Shown: in pieces, positions 39,497-49,612 of the stretch
How the letters are laid out: each line of letters opens with the position of its first letter
Position numbering within the stretch: position 1 is the stretch's first letter
Source of the DNA: Buttiauxella warmboldiae
GTDB lineage: Bacteria > Pseudomonadota > Gammaproteobacteria > Enterobacterales > Enterobacteriaceae
DNA length: 64,000 nucleotides
Direction of reading: 5' to 3'
Assembly: GCF_003818135.1 (NCBI RefSeq)
Contig: NZ_RPOH01000001.1
Span: 1-64,000 of the forward strand
The notes under the pieces: model-generated
Database searches by the model: none
What the model saw: only the letters and a program-made list of their open reading frames with translations
What the model was told of the DNA's origin: nothing
Program-made: the position numbers and the translations under genes

Positions 39497-39916
39497 ATGA
39501 CCATACAGCAATGGCTGTTCTCTTTTAACGGCCGTATAGGGCGCCGTGACTTCTGGATTTGGATCGGCGTTTGGTTAATCGCGCTGATTGTGCTCTTCAC
39601 CCTTGCAGGCGCAGAAATTATGCCTTATTCCACCGCCGGTTTCTTTTTATCGGGTTCGTTGATTCCAACGGCGGCGGTGATGGTGAAACGTCTGCATGAC
39701 AGAAATAAGAAAGGCTGGTGGGCGCTGCTGTTTATTCCTGCCTGGCTGCTGCTTGCCGGTAACTGGGAGTCTTTCGGCACTTTAGCGCAGTGGGGGCTGG
39801 GGCGTTTTATCCCAACCTTGATTCTGGTGATGGTGATTATGGACCTGGGGGCATTTGTTGGCACCCAGGGTGAAAACCGTTTTGGCAAAGACACTAGCGA
39901 AGTTAAATACCGCTAA
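39497..39916 (+). CDS. yiiR: DUF805 family inner-membrane protein YiiR
   Basis: YiiR is a small integral membrane protein of the DUF805 family, 139 residues from this start. The family signature NGRIGRRDFWIWIGVW is at the N-terminus, followed by about three or four membrane segments (LIALIVLFTLAGA, ALLFIPAWLLLAG and FIPTLILVMVIMDLGAF) and VKRLHDRNKKGWW in a loop. The function is unknown. An ATG four codons upstream (39485) is an alternative start. The gene converges on fpr with only 2 bp between stops. Confidence 0.9.
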   Translation: MTIQQWLFSFNGRIGRRDFWIWIGVWLIALIVLFTLAGAEIMPYSTAGFFLSGSLIPTAAVMVKRLHDRNKKGWWALLFIPAWLLLAGNWESFGTLAQWGLGRFIPTLILVMVIMDLGAFVGTQGENRFGKDTSEVKYR

Positions 39917-39918
39917 CG

Positions 39919-40665
39919 CTACCAGTAGTGTTCAGCGGTGATATGGCCCGGCCGGCGGCGCAGGTGTTTGGTCATCTGCCGGGTCTCGTTGAGTAGCTGC
40001 TGAGTATCACGTACCATCTGCGGGTTGCCGCATAGCATCACATGGCTGGTTTCAATGTTCATCGGCAATCCGACTGCCGCTTCCAGCTCACCGTTTTCGA
40101 TCAATGCAGGCACGCGTCCGGTTAGCGAACCCGGAATAGACTCACGGCTGACGACCGTCTGAATGTGTAGCTTTCCTTCGTATTGCTGCTGGAGTTTTTG
40201 CATTAATGGCAAATAACTCAAGTCCTGCGCGTAACGTACCGCATGCAGCAAAACGATATTCTCAAAACGCTCGAGTCCAGTACCTTCCTGCAAAATTGAA
40301 AGATACGGCCCTAATGCGGTTCCTGTCGCCAGCATCCATAGCGTCTGGCAGTCAGGAATTTCATCGAGCACAAAGAACCCTGCCGCTTCGCTGACCAATG
40401 AAATCTCGTCGCCGGGTTGCAGCGCGCGTAAACGCGGGCTGAGTTTGCCTTCAGGCACGGTGACCAGATAAAACTCAAGATCGGGATCGCTCGGCGCGTT
40501 GACGTAGGAATAGGCACGCTGCACGCGTTCGCCATCAATTTCCATTCCAAGCTTGGTAAACTGACCGGCGGTAAAAGGGGCGACAGGTGCATGAACAGTG
40601 AGACTAAACAGAGCGTCGGTCCAGTTTTCAAGCCGGACAACTTTACCTTTGACCCATTGCGCCAT
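39919..40665 (-). CDS. fpr: Ferredoxin/flavodoxin--NADP(+) reductase
   Basis: Fpr passes electrons from NADPH to flavodoxin or ferredoxin, supporting radical enzymes and the oxidative stress response. The 248-residue flavoprotein has an FAD domain with RVQRAYSYVNAPSDPDLEFY (cut here as RAYSYVNAP), an NADP domain with LATGTALGPYLSILQ and MLCGNPQMV, and the C-terminal HYW with an aromatic last residue stacking on the flavin. AGGAG precedes the ATG at 40665. In relatives SoxRS activates it; I could not pick out a clear sox box. Confidence 0.97.
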   Translation of the reverse strand: MAQWVKGKVVRLENWTDALFSLTVHAPVAPFTAGQFTKLGMEIDGERVQRAYSYVNAPSDPDLEFYLVTVPEGKLSPRLRALQPGDEISLVSEAAGFFVLDEIPDCQTLWMLATGTALGPYLSILQEGTGLERFENIVLLHAVRYAQDLSYLPLMQKLQQQYEGKLHIQTVVSRESIPGSLTGRVPALIENGELEAAVGLPMNIETSHVMLCGNPQMVRDTQQLLNETRQMTKHLRRRPGHITAEHYW

Positions 40666-40762
40666 GATGTTCTCCTGCAATAACTTTTCCCTATCTTCCC
40701 CAGAAAAGAGCGAGATTTCCAGCCGGTTAAAGCTGGAAAGCTCAATCAGACAAACGGCTGCC

Positions 40763-41773
40763 TTACAGAATATGCGTCTGTACGTCCGGGTCTTTACGGT
40801 CGAGATAGTGAATAGACTGGATACGGCGGATAGTGCGCGATTTGCCGCGAATCAGCAGCGTTTCCGTGGTTGCCATATTCCCTTTGCGCGTAATCCCATC
40901 CAGCAAATCACCTTTAGTGATGCCGGTTGCAGAGAAGATAACGTTGTCGTTACGCGCCATATCATCAAGCTTTAATACCACGCCCGCTTCAATGCCCATT
41001 GCCTTACAGCGGTCTAATTCTTTTTCACCGATAAGGCGATTTTCTTCGCTATCACCCTTCACATGGTGACGAGCCAGCAGGCGGCCTTGCATATCGCCAT
41101 CTAACGCGCGAATAACAGCGGCAGAAATCACGCCTTCTGGCGCACCGCCGATGCCGTACATCACATCGACTTCACTATCCGGCATGCAGGTCAAAATTGA
41201 GGCAGCAACATCACCATCAGGAATGGCGAACACGCGCACGCCGAGTTTTTGTAACTCAGCAATAGTGGCGTCGTGGCGGGGTTTAGCCAGAATGGTGACG
41301 GTGAGTTCACTAAGCGGTTTGTTGAGGGCTACGGCGATGTTATAGAGGTTTTCAGCCAGCGGCAGATTGAGGTCGATAATGCCTTTAGCGCCCGGGCCAA
41401 CAATCAGCTTTTCCATATACATGTCGGGAGCATTCAGGAAGCTGCCTTTGTCACCCACGGCCAGCACGGCCAGCGCGTTGGCCTGGCCCATTGCCGTCAT
41501 GCGGGTGCCTTCAATCGGGTCCACGGCGATATCTACCGCGTCGCCCTGGCCGGTACCGACTTTTTCACCTATGTAGAGCATGGGGGCTTCGTCTATTTCC
41601 CCTTCGCCGATCACAATCTGGCCATCAATATTGACCTGATTGAGCATGATACGCATGGCGTGAACAGCTGCGCCATCGGCCGTGTTTTTATCGCCACGGC
41701 CCAACCATTTATAACCCGCGAGCGCTGCGGCTTCGGTTACACGGGAAAATTCAATCGCCAGTTCTCGTCTCAT
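40763..41773 (-). CDS. glpX: Fructose-1,6-bisphosphatase class II
   Basis: GlpX hydrolyses fructose 1,6-bisphosphate in gluconeogenesis and is Mn-dependent. The 336-residue protein matches the class II family: WLGRGDKNTADGAAV, VIGEGEIDEAPMLYIGE and the metal motif VDPIEGTRMTAMGQ are clear, as are YGIGGAPEGV and GITKGDLLDGI. The start at 41773 (MRRELAIEFSRV) is the conserved one. It is the third gene after glpF and glpK, but the 116-bp gap to glpK contains a strong hairpin at 41859-41882, which may reduce its expression relative to glpK. Confidence 0.97.
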   Translation of the reverse strand: MRRELAIEFSRVTEAAALAGYKWLGRGDKNTADGAAVHAMRIMLNQVNIDGQIVIGEGEIDEAPMLYIGEKVGTGQGDAVDIAVDPIEGTRMTAMGQANALAVLAVGDKGSFLNAPDMYMEKLIVGPGAKGIIDLNLPLAENLYNIAVALNKPLSELTVTILAKPRHDATIAELQKLGVRVFAIPDGDVAASILTCMPDSEVDVMYGIGGAPEGVISAAVIRALDGDMQGRLLARHHVKGDSEENRLIGEKELDRCKAMGIEAGVVLKLDDMARNDNVIFSATGITKGDLLDGITRKGNMATTETLLIRGKSRTIRRIQSIHYLDRKDPDVQTHIL

Positions 41774-41858
41774 TGCACACTCATTTAGCAAGCCTAATTG
41801 CGACGCAGTTTAGCACAGGCAGACCAGGGGCGAGAAAACCATGACAGGACGAGGGAAG

Positions 41859-41882
41859 CGCTGGCCCCTTTCAGGGCCAGCG
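41859..41882 (-). other. Perfect hairpin between glpK and glpX
   Basis: A perfect 9-bp stem CGCTGGCCC / GGGCCAGCG with a 6-nt loop begins 8 bp past the glpK stop codon. No T-tract follows on the minus strand, so it is not a typical intrinsic terminator. It may be a 3' stabiliser of the glpFK message or a processing or attenuation element. Confidence 0.65.
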
Positions 41883-41889
41883 GTAGAGC

Positions 41890-43419
<1,530 letters not shown>

Positions 43420-43424
43420 TCAGT

Positions 43425-44270
43425 CTACAAAGAAGCATTGTGTTGTGTGGAAGCGTTGGATTCATCTTCAACACAAACATCACAAGGTAAATGCCGGCCG
43501 ATCAGCTTGCGGTAACCAAATGCGCCTAACGCCGCGCCTGTCACTGGGCCAAATATCGGCACCAGAAAGTAAGGAATATCGCGGCCGCCGGTAAAGGCTA
43601 CCTCGCCCCAGCCGGCAAGCCAGGCGAAAATTTTCGGGCCAAAGTCGCGGGCCGGGTTCATGGCAAATCCGGTCAGCGGGCCCATTGACGCGCCGATCAC
43701 CGCAATCAGCAAGCCAATCAGCAGCGGGGCTAACGGGCCGCGAGGAATACCGTTGCCGTCATCGGTTAGCGCAAGGATCACCGCCATTAAAATGGCGGTG
43801 ATCGCCATCTCTACCGCAAACGCCTGTATCAGGTTGATGTGAGGATTAGGGTAGGTTGAGAAAATACCCGCCAAATCGAGGCTTTCTACGCTGCCGCGCA
43901 CCATATGATGCGTCTGCTCGTAGTCGAGGAATAAATTGTAATACAGGCCATACACCAAAGCTGCGGCGCAGAACGCACCTGCAATCTGCGACACGATAAA
44001 CGGCAGTACTTTGCGTTTGTCGAAGCAGGCGAACAGGCACAAGGCGAGGGTGACCGCCGGATTAAGATGCGCGCCGGAAACCCCTGCGGTCAGGTAGATA
44101 GCCATTGCCACCCCCAAACCCCAGATGATGCTAATTTCCCACTGTCCGAAGCTTACGCCTGCCACTTTCAAAGCGGCAACGCATCCGACACCAAAGAAAA
44201 TCAACAACGCGGTACCTATGAACTCGGCGATGCACTGACCTTTTAAGGTTGATGGAGCTGTCTGACTCAT
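43425..44270 (-). CDS. glpF: Glycerol uptake facilitator (aquaglyceroporin)
   Basis: GlpF is the glycerol channel of the inner membrane, 281 residues. It has six membrane segments and the two half-helices with NPA motifs, GAHLNPAVTLALC and GFAMNPARDFGPK. The second motif carries the Asp after NPAR that marks glycerol-permeable channels rather than water-only ones. ECIAEFIGTALLIFFGVGC-like N-terminus (here IAEFIGTALLIFFGVGC) is standard. It is first in the glpFK(X) operon. GlpR-like operator sequences lie about 85-125 bp upstream. Confidence 0.97.
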   Translation of the reverse strand: MSQTAPSTLKGQCIAEFIGTALLIFFGVGCVAALKVAGVSFGQWEISIIWGLGVAMAIYLTAGVSGAHLNPAVTLALCLFACFDKRKVLPFIVSQIAGAFCAAALVYGLYYNLFLDYEQTHHMVRGSVESLDLAGIFSTYPNPHINLIQAFAVEMAITAILMAVILALTDDGNGIPRGPLAPLLIGLLIAVIGASMGPLTGFAMNPARDFGPKIFAWLAGWGEVAFTGGRDIPYFLVPIFGPVTGAALGAFGYRKLIGRHLPCDVCVEDESNASTQHNASL

Positions 44271-44352
44271 AATAGGGTCCTGAAGGCAGAATTAATGATT
44301 ATTATTTGTTCGGGCATCCCTGCCGCGCAGGTGCCATGTAGGCAGGGTGTTA

Positions 44353-44397
44353 ATTTATCGTTAACGAGCATAAACGAGAAATATCGAAAGTTAAATT
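44353..44397 (-). promoter_or_regulatory. GlpR operator tract upstream of glpFK
   Basis: On the minus strand TATGCTCGTTAACGAT (ending at 44357) matches the GlpR consensus WATKYTCGWWMRWYAW at 14 of 16 positions. Weaker overlapping copies built on TTCTCGTTTA and CTTTCGATAT adjoin it to the right. Tandem operators are the known GlpR pattern at glpFK. No confident CRP site was found. Confidence 0.65.
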
Positions 44398-44432
44398 TGC
44401 GTGTCTTGTCATAAAAATGAGCGATTTCGCGT

Positions 44433-44450
44433 GATCATGCGTGCATGATC
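44433..44450. repeat. 18-bp perfect palindrome upstream of glpF
   Basis: GATCATGC-GT-GCATGATC is a perfect 8-bp inverted repeat with a 2-bp centre, located 163-180 bp upstream of the glpF start. The binding factor is not recognised: it fits GlpR poorly and CRP only in part. Confidence 0.6.
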
Positions 44451-44714
44451 GCCCAGTAAAGACAACGTAAACATTCAGGTAATTAATCAATTTGTTAACA
44501 AATCTGGATTTTACGTCCCCTTGCCATTCGGGATATGCCGAAAAACGTTATGTTACGCAAAGAGCGCTTGAACTCGCTGGACACAGCTACTTACGCTACT
44601 TACAATCGAGACACGCTGCGTGGAGCGCATATATTCATAAGGTGTCTTCGGGGAATATCCGGGACGGGGATTTAGACATCCATCAACGCCTTGCAATTCA
44701 GGAGAGGTTCAGAA

Positions 44715-44954
44715 ATGTCATTTGAAGTGTTTGAGAAACTGGAAGCAAAAGTACAGCAGGCGATTGATACTATTACCCTGCTGCAAATGGAAATCGAAGA
44801 GCTGAAAGAGACCAACAACGCTCTGTCTCAGCAGGTTCAGCAGTCGCAGAGCAATCATGAAGAGCTGGTGCGCGAAAACACCTCTCTGAAAGAACAGCAG
44901 CACGTGTGGCAAGACCGTCTGCACGCTCTGCTGGGTAAAATGGAAGAAGTATAA
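44715..44954 (+). CDS. zapB: Cell division protein ZapB
   Basis: ZapB is a small coiled-coil protein that joins the Z-ring through ZapA and links it to the Ter macrodomain through MatP. The 79-residue product starts [18 protein letters not shown] and consists almost entirely of heptad repeats rich in Glu, Gln and Leu ([20 protein letters not shown]). The ATG at 44715 has AGGAGAGG ten bases upstream; an upstream TTG in frame is not needed. It is divergent from glpF and converges on rraA across a strong terminator. Confidence 0.96.
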   Translation: MSFEVFEKLEAKVQQAIDTITLLQMEIEELKETNNALSQQVQQSQSNHEELVRENTSLKEQQHVWQDRLHALLGKMEEV

Positions 44955-44976
44955 GAATATTTGAGTTAGAAAAAGA

Positions 44977-45002
44977 ACGGGCGCCCAAGGGCGCCCGTTT
45001 TG
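44977..45002. terminator. Bidirectional terminator between zapB and rraA
   Basis: ACGGGCGCCC and GGGCGCCCGT form a 10-bp perfect G+C stem, flanked by A-rich sequence on the left and TTTTG on the right, 22 bp after zapB and 13 bp before the rraA stop. It can act on both convergent genes. Confidence 0.88.
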
Positions 45003-45015
45003 TTATTCGATTTTG

Positions 45016-45501
45016 TTATTCAATATCAAGGGGATCTTCGGAAAGGATAATACCGGTGTTGTCGGCATACAGGTGGTCGCCGGAGAAGAAGGTCACACCG
45101 CCAAAGTTAACGCGCACGTCACTTTCACCCACGCCAACACCTGCGGAGCCCACCGGAATGGCGGCTATCGCCTGAATACCAATATCCAGTTCTTCCAGAT
45201 CATCAACCTGGCGCACGGCGCCGTACACCACAATGCCTTCCCACTCGTTTTGGGTCGCCAGACGGGCGAGTTCTGCGTCAATCAAAGCACGGCGCACAGA
45301 GCCACCGCCATCAATCACCATCACCCGGCCACGGCCGTTTTGTTCGAGCAGATCGTACAACAATCCGTTGTCCTCGAAACATTTCACCGTGATGATTTGC
45401 CCGCCAAAGGACGACCGCCCACCAAAGTTGGAAAACAGCGGTTCAACGACGTTGACATCTTCCTGGTAGATGTCGCAAAGCTCGGAAGTATCATATTTCA
45501 T
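45016..45501 (-). CDS. rraA: Ribonuclease E activity regulator RraA
   Basis: RraA is a homotrimeric protein that binds the C-terminal scaffold of RNase E and dampens its activity, changing mRNA turnover. The 161-residue protein has [19 protein letters not shown] at the N-terminus, [37 protein letters not shown], and [20 protein letters not shown], all of the RraA/demethylmenaquinone methyltransferase-like fold. It lies 92 bp after menA on the same strand. An older name, MenG, reflected this neighbourhood. Confidence 0.97.
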   Translation of the reverse strand: MKYDTSELCDIYQEDVNVVEPLFSNFGGRSSFGGQIITVKCFEDNGLLYDLLEQNGRGRVMVIDGGGSVRRALIDAELARLATQNEWEGIVVYGAVRQVDDLEELDIGIQAIAAIPVGSAGVGVGESDVRVNFGGVTFFSGDHLYADNTGIILSEDPLDIE

Positions 45502-45593
45502 AGGATTAAGATTCGGTTGCTGCAGGAGTTGTCAGTATATCGCTTAATGTTAACTGTTGGCAAAATCATCAATTGTTAATTGATATTTGTCAG

Positions 45594-46523
45594 CTAAAAC
45601 GACAACGTACTAAGCACTACTCCTACCGCAAACAACAGGTTAGTCAGCAATGCAGCTTTTACCGTGCGTTCAAGCATGGGGCGCATAGCGACTGGATCCG
45701 TCTCGCGCAGGACATAATGCGCCTGCTTAATCAGCAGCGGCGCTGCCAGAACAAAGAGCCAGCCCCACAGGCTTTGCAGCCAGACCAGACTAAACACCGC
45801 CAGACATACCAGCGCGCCCATCAGCAGGCAGGCGTGATAGCGACGGGCAAGCGTCGGCCCTAAACGCACCGCCAGAGTGTTTTTACCGTTTTCACGATCG
45901 CTGTCGATATCGCGCAGGTTGTTGATATTCAGCACGGCGGTTGCCAACAATCCGCAAGCGGTGGCAGGCAAAAAAACCAACGGTGCGAGTGAATGCGCCT
46001 GCAAATACCAGGTGCCTGCCACGCTCAGCCAGCCAAAAAACGCCAGTACTGAAATATCGCCAAGCCCCATGTAACCATAGGGGCGAGAGCCAACGGTGTA
46101 AGTGATGGCTGCGACGATTGCCAGCAAACCCAGTGCCAGGAAGCCGAGGAAATCAGTCAGGGTGCGGCAGGCGACGGCAACCAGCGCCAGGCCTGAAAGG
46201 CAAATTAGCACCACGGTGATAATCAGCGCTTTTTTCATTTGCGCCTGAGTGATAACGCCTTTTTGCATCCCGCGCAACGGCCCGATGCGGTCTTCTTTAT
46301 CGCTGCCTTTTAGCGCATCGCCGTAGTCATTTGCCAGATTGGAGAGGATTTGCAGTAGCCCCGCGGTCAGCAATGCCAGCAGCGCGACGGCAGGATCAAA
46401 CACTCCCTGCCAGAAAGCCAGCGCGGAGCCACAGACGATAGAGGCGAAAGCCAGGGGTAACGTGCGTGGACGCAAGCTTTCAAGCCAGGCCTGAGTTGTG
46501 CTTACAGAGTGCGATTCGCTCAT
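45594..46523 (-). CDS. menA: 1,4-dihydroxy-2-naphthoate octaprenyltransferase
   Basis: MenA attaches the polyprenyl chain to dihydroxynaphthoate in menaquinone synthesis. It is an integral membrane UbiA-family prenyltransferase of 309 residues with about eight to nine membrane helices. The two Asp-rich motifs that bind Mg-prenyl diphosphate are present: NLANDYGDALKGSDKED and NINNLRDIDSDRENGKNTLA. Its transcription is separated from hslU by the terminator at 46545-46572. rraA follows. Confidence 0.96.
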   Translation of the reverse strand: MSESHSVSTTQAWLESLRPRTLPLAFASIVCGSALAFWQGVFDPAVALLALLTAGLLQILSNLANDYGDALKGSDKEDRIGPLRGMQKGVITQAQMKKALIITVVLICLSGLALVAVACRTLTDFLGFLALGLLAIVAAITYTVGSRPYGYMGLGDISVLAFFGWLSVAGTWYLQAHSLAPLVFLPATACGLLATAVLNINNLRDIDSDRENGKNTLAVRLGPTLARRYHACLLMGALVCLAVFSLVWLQSLWGWLFVLAAPLLIKQAHYVLRETDPVAMRPMLERTVKAALLTNLLFAVGVVLSTLSF

Positions 46524-46544
46524 AGTTCTCTCTGTTAAGTATAA

Positions 46545-46572
46545 AAAATGGAGGGCATAAGCCCTCCATTTT
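46545..46572. terminator. Bidirectional-type terminator after hslU
   Basis: AAAATGGAGGGC and GCCCTCCATTTT form a perfect 12-bp stem with a 4-nt ATAA loop. It starts 28 bp past the hslU stop and ends 22 bp before menA, so it closes the hslVU transcript. Confidence 0.92.
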
Positions 46573-46599
46573 GCAATGAAGAAAATACGTTGAGCGCGA

Positions 46600-47934
46600 T
46601 TATAGGATAAAACGGCTCAAGTCTTCATCTGCTACCAACTCATCCAGATGTTTGCTGACATATTCGCCATCAATCAGGATGGATTGGCCGCTCAGGTCGC
46701 TGGCATCGTAAGAGATGTCTTCAACCAGACGCTCCAGTACGGTGTGCAGACGACGAGCGCCGATGTTTTCGGTGGATTCGTTTACCTGCCATGCAGCCTG
46801 AGCGATGCGGCGGATACCATCTTCGGTGAAGTCGATATTCACGCCTTCGGTGGCCATCAGCGCTTTGTACTGCACGGTGATAGAGGCATTTGGCTCCGTC
46901 AGAATGCGCTCGAAATCTTCAACAGTCAGTGCCTGCAATTCCACACGAATGGGCAGACGACCCTGTAATTCAGGGATCAGGTCCGATGGGCTTGCTACCT
47001 GGAAGGCGCCAGATGCGATAAACAGGATGTGGTCGGTTTTGACCATGCCGTGCTTAGTAGACACGGTGCAGCCTTCAACCAGCGGCAGCAAGTCACGCTG
47101 AACACCTTCACGCGATACATCCGGGCCGGAACTGTTGCCGCCGCGCTTACAGATTTTGTCGATTTCATCGATAAACACGATGCCGTGTTGCTCAACGGCG
47201 TCAATCGCGTCTTGCTTCAGCTCTTCCGGGTTCACCAGTTTCGCGGCTTCTTCTTCAATCAGCAGTTTCATCGCGTCTTTGATTTTCAACTTGCGTGCTT
47301 TCTGCTTCTGGCCGCCCAGATTCTGGAACATTGACTGCAGCTGGCTGGTCATCTCCTCCATGCCTGGAGGAGCCATGATTTCAACGCCCATCGGTGCCGC
47401 AGCCAGATCGATTTCAATTTCTTTATCGTCTAGCTGGCCTTCACGCAATTTTTTACGGAAAGACTGGCGAGCCGCAGAAGGTTCCTGTGGGGATTCAGGC
47501 TGGCCCCAGTTGTTTTTCGCCGGCGGCAGCAGAACATCAAGAATGCGCTCTTCAGCCATCTCTTCGGCACGATAGCGGTTTTTTTCGATAGATTGCAAAC
47601 GCACCATTTTCATCGCGGAATCGGTCAGATCGCGGATGATAGAATCCACTTCTTTACCAACATAACCTACTTCGGTGAATTTGGTCGCTTCAACCTTAAT
47701 GAACGGCGCGTTAGCCAGTTTTGCCAGGCGACGGGCGATTTCGGTTTTACCTACGCCGGTCGGGCCGATCATCAGAATGTTTTTTGGCGTCACTTCATGA
47801 CGCAGCTCTTCATCAAGCTGCATACGGCGCCAGCGGTTACGCAGCGCAATTGCCACGGAACGCTTGGCATTGTCCTGGCCAATAATGTGTTTGTTCAGTT
47901 CGCTGACAATTTCGCGTGGGGTCATTTCAGACAT
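46600..47934 (-). CDS. hslU: ATP-dependent protease ATPase subunit HslU
   Basis: HslU (ClpY) is the AAA+ unfoldase that feeds substrates such as SulA to the HslV peptidase. The 444-residue protein has [20 protein letters not shown] cut here as [16 protein letters not shown] near the N-terminus, Walker [18 protein letters not shown], pore loop [11 protein letters not shown], an intermediate domain (about 110-240), Walker [16 protein letters not shown], and ends in DLSRFIL. That C-terminal tail inserts into HslV and activates it. hslV is 9 bp upstream on the same strand; both follow the heat-shock promoter at 48543-48570. Confidence 0.98.
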   Translation of the reverse strand: MSEMTPREIVSELNKHIIGQDNAKRSVAIALRNRWRRMQLDEELRHEVTPKNILMIGPTGVGKTEIARRLAKLANAPFIKVEATKFTEVGYVGKEVDSIIRDLTDSAMKMVRLQSIEKNRYRAEEMAEERILDVLLPPAKNNWGQPESPQEPSAARQSFRKKLREGQLDDKEIEIDLAAAPMGVEIMAPPGMEEMTSQLQSMFQNLGGQKQKARKLKIKDAMKLLIEEEAAKLVNPEELKQDAIDAVEQHGIVFIDEIDKICKRGGNSSGPDVSREGVQRDLLPLVEGCTVSTKHGMVKTDHILFIASGAFQVASPSDLIPELQGRLPIRVELQALTVEDFERILTEPNASITVQYKALMATEGVNIDFTEDGIRRIAQAAWQVNESTENIGARRLHTVLERLVEDISYDASDLSGQSILIDGEYVSKHLDELVADEDLSRFIL

Positions 47935-47943
47935 GGGGATTCC

Positions 47944-48474
47944 TTACGCCTTAGACGCTAATTCTTCAATAGTATGGAAATGGTTGGTGTAGATGCAGAT
48001 ATCACCGGCAATCCCCAGCGATTTCTCTACGATATCGCGAGCACCCAGTTCGGTGTTTTCCAGCAACGCACGCGCCGCTGCCTGGGCGTACGGGCCACCT
48101 GAACCAATCGCAATCAGGTCATCTTCCGGTTGGATAACATCCCCATTACCGGTGATGATCAGAGAGGCATTTTCATCGGCAACCGCCAGCAGGGCTTCCA
48201 GCTTGCGCAGCATACGATCGGTACGCCAGTCTTTTGCCAGTTCAACCGCGGCTTTCACCAGGTGGCCCTGGTGCATTTCCAGCTTGCGTTCAAACAGTTC
48301 GAATAGGGTAAAGGCGTCTGCGGTGCCGCCAGCAAAACCGGCAATCACTTTGTCGTTATACAAACGACGCACTTTTTTGACGTTGCCTTTCATTACGGTA
48401 TTGCCAAGCGTGGCCTGACCATCGCCACCGATTACGACATGGCCGTTGCGGCGCACACTTACTATTGTTGTCAC
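47944..48474 (-). CDS. hslV: ATP-dependent protease proteolytic subunit HslV
   Basis: HslV (ClpQ) is the threonine peptidase of the HslVU complex. The start is a GTG at 48474, giving [11 protein letters not shown]; removal of Met exposes the catalytic Thr, as in all HslV. Sequence upstream in the same frame is leader, not protein. The 176-residue protein has [35 protein letters not shown] and [17 protein letters not shown], the beta-type proteasome signatures. The leader carries a hairpin (48509-48529) and the sigma-32 promoter. hslU follows after 9 bp. Confidence 0.98.
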   Translation of the reverse strand: MTTIVSVRRNGHVVIGGDGQATLGNTVMKGNVKKVRRLYNDKVIAGFAGGTADAFTLFELFERKLEMHQGHLVKAAVELAKDWRTDRMLRKLEALLAVADENASLIITGNGDVIQPEDDLIAIGSGGPYAQAAARALLENTELGARDIVEKSLGIAGDICIYTNHFHTIEELASKA

Positions 48475-48508
48475 GAGCAGACCCCTTATTGCATCAGCTA
48501 AATAAAGT

Positions 48509-48529
48509 ACCCCGACATAATATCGGGGT
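48509..48529 (-). promoter_or_regulatory. 5' UTR hairpin of hslVU
   Basis: ACCCCGA and TCGGGGT form a 7-bp perfect stem with a 7-nt loop, about 35 bp before the hslV start and just downstream of the predicted transcription start. A hairpin at this place is known in the E. coli hslVU leader, where it supports expression. There is no T-tract on the minus strand. Confidence 0.6.
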
Positions 48530-48542
48530 TGAATGCAATTAT

Positions 48543-48570
48543 AGATGGGGGGGATTTTGGGGGTTTCAAC
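48543..48570 (-). promoter_or_regulatory. Sigma-32 heat-shock promoter of hslVU
   Basis: On the minus strand GTTGAAA (48570-48564) and CCCCATCT (48550-48543) are separated by 13 bp, a near-exact match to the sigma-32 consensus CTTGAAA-N13-15-CCCCATNT. The -35 element overlaps the ftsN stop codon (48566-48568). hslVU is a classic heat-shock operon. Confidence 0.88.
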
Positions 48571-49522
48571 CCCCAGCGCCAAGACGAATACAGTTCGCGT
48601 GACCCGCCATCTTCAGACGGTTGATGGTGCCATCGGCATTATCTTTGCCTTTGAGGGGGCCAATGACGACGCGGTTCCAGCCATTGTTGGTGGTAATGCG
48701 CGAATCAAAGCCTTCGAAAGCCAGCTGCGCACGTACCGTTTCCGCCTGTGCGCTGCCCTTGAAAGAACCACACTGCACCATCCAGCGTTTCTCATCTTTC
48801 GGCTTGTCCTGCGGAGGCGGAGCTTGTTTTGCTACTTCTTCGCGGGTAATTGGCGCAGCCTTCGCCGGTTCACGCGGTTGTGTCACAGGCTGTGCTGCAC
48901 GCTGCTGAGTATTATGCGGCGGGGTTTGTAGCAAATCCTGGTATGGCTGCTGTGTCGTCGTTGTGGTTCGCTGCGGCTGCTGCACAGGGCGTGGCTGCGG
49001 CGCAACCTGTTGGGCCGTGAACTGCTGTTGTTGTACTTGCTGCTGAATAATTTTCTGACGTTGCAAGGTATTCTGACGCTGTTCCGGCGACTGCTCGTTC
49101 CACGGTACTTCATTGAGCTGTGTAGGCTGCTGGCGCATGTCCGCCTGCATCTGCTCGAGCAGCTGGCGCTGTTCGCTGGTGAGCTGATCTTTATTTTGCA
49201 CTTCACCGCCGGCAGAAGGCTCGGTTGGGGCACGCACGCCCGTCTGGCGATTTTCCAGCTCTTTAATATAACGCCAGCGCTCTTCTGGTTTAGGCGGCAA
49301 ACCATTCCCCGTGACTTTATGACCGGGCAGGGTTTCGCTTTCATCTTTTTTATGATGGGTAATAAAGTACAGTGCGCCAATAAAGGTCACCAGAACGGCG
49401 GCCGCAATAGCGACCATTGTCGGCGAGACGGATGGTAAGCTGCGCTGCTTGTTGCGGGGGCTACTTTTCTTACGCCGCGTACCTGCCGATTGCCCGCGGC
49501 GTACATAATCTCGTTGTGCCAC
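48566..49522 (-). CDS. ftsN: Cell division protein FtsN
   Basis: FtsN is the late divisome protein that triggers septal peptidoglycan synthesis through FtsA and FtsQLB. The 318-residue protein is bitopic. It has a basic cytoplasmic N-terminus ([19 protein letters not shown]), one membrane segment at about 32-54 ([20 protein letters not shown]), a periplasmic linker very rich in Gln, Pro and Thr (about 100-230), and a C-terminal SPOR domain (about 240-318) that binds denuded glycan. SPOR signature segments are [20 protein letters not shown] and [19 protein letters not shown]. It lies after cytR and its stop overlaps the hslV promoter. Confidence 0.97.
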   Translation of the reverse strand: MAQRDYVRRGQSAGTRRKKSSPRNKQRSLPSVSPTMVAIAAAVLVTFIGALYFITHHKKDESETLPGHKVTGNGLPPKPEERWRYIKELENRQTGVRAPTEPSAGGEVQNKDQLTSEQRQLLEQMQADMRQQPTQLNEVPWNEQSPEQRQNTLQRQKIIQQQVQQQQFTAQQVAPQPRPVQQPQRTTTTTQQPYQDLLQTPPHNTQQRAAQPVTQPREPAKAAPITREEVAKQAPPPQDKPKDEKRWMVQCGSFKGSAQAETVRAQLAFEGFDSRITTNNGWNRVVIGPLKGKDNADGTINRLKMAGHANCIRLGAGG

Positions 49523-49612
49523 TATCGATTCGCTATATTTTTTTCGTTTAATCAGCCCGCCATGTTACTTAATGGGCATCCCTTTGACCAGAATGCCGTG
49601 TCCTAAAGCGGG

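Larger units (their letters stand above)
44271..44714. other. 444-bp divergent control region between glpF and zapB
   Basis: No credible gene is present. The part near glpF holds GlpR-like sites (44353-44397) and an 18-bp palindrome (44433-44450). From about 44480 to 44714 I see the zapB upstream region, ending in a GGAGAG ribosome-binding site; no clear promoter was identified there. A short open frame at 44492-44725 lacks a ribosome-binding site and overlaps the zapB start. Confidence 0.7.

Noticed and set aside
44492-44725. 77-codon open frame between glpF and zapB
   Set aside because: It starts with TTG, has no ribosome-binding site, no recognisable similarity, and overlaps the well-supported zapB start.
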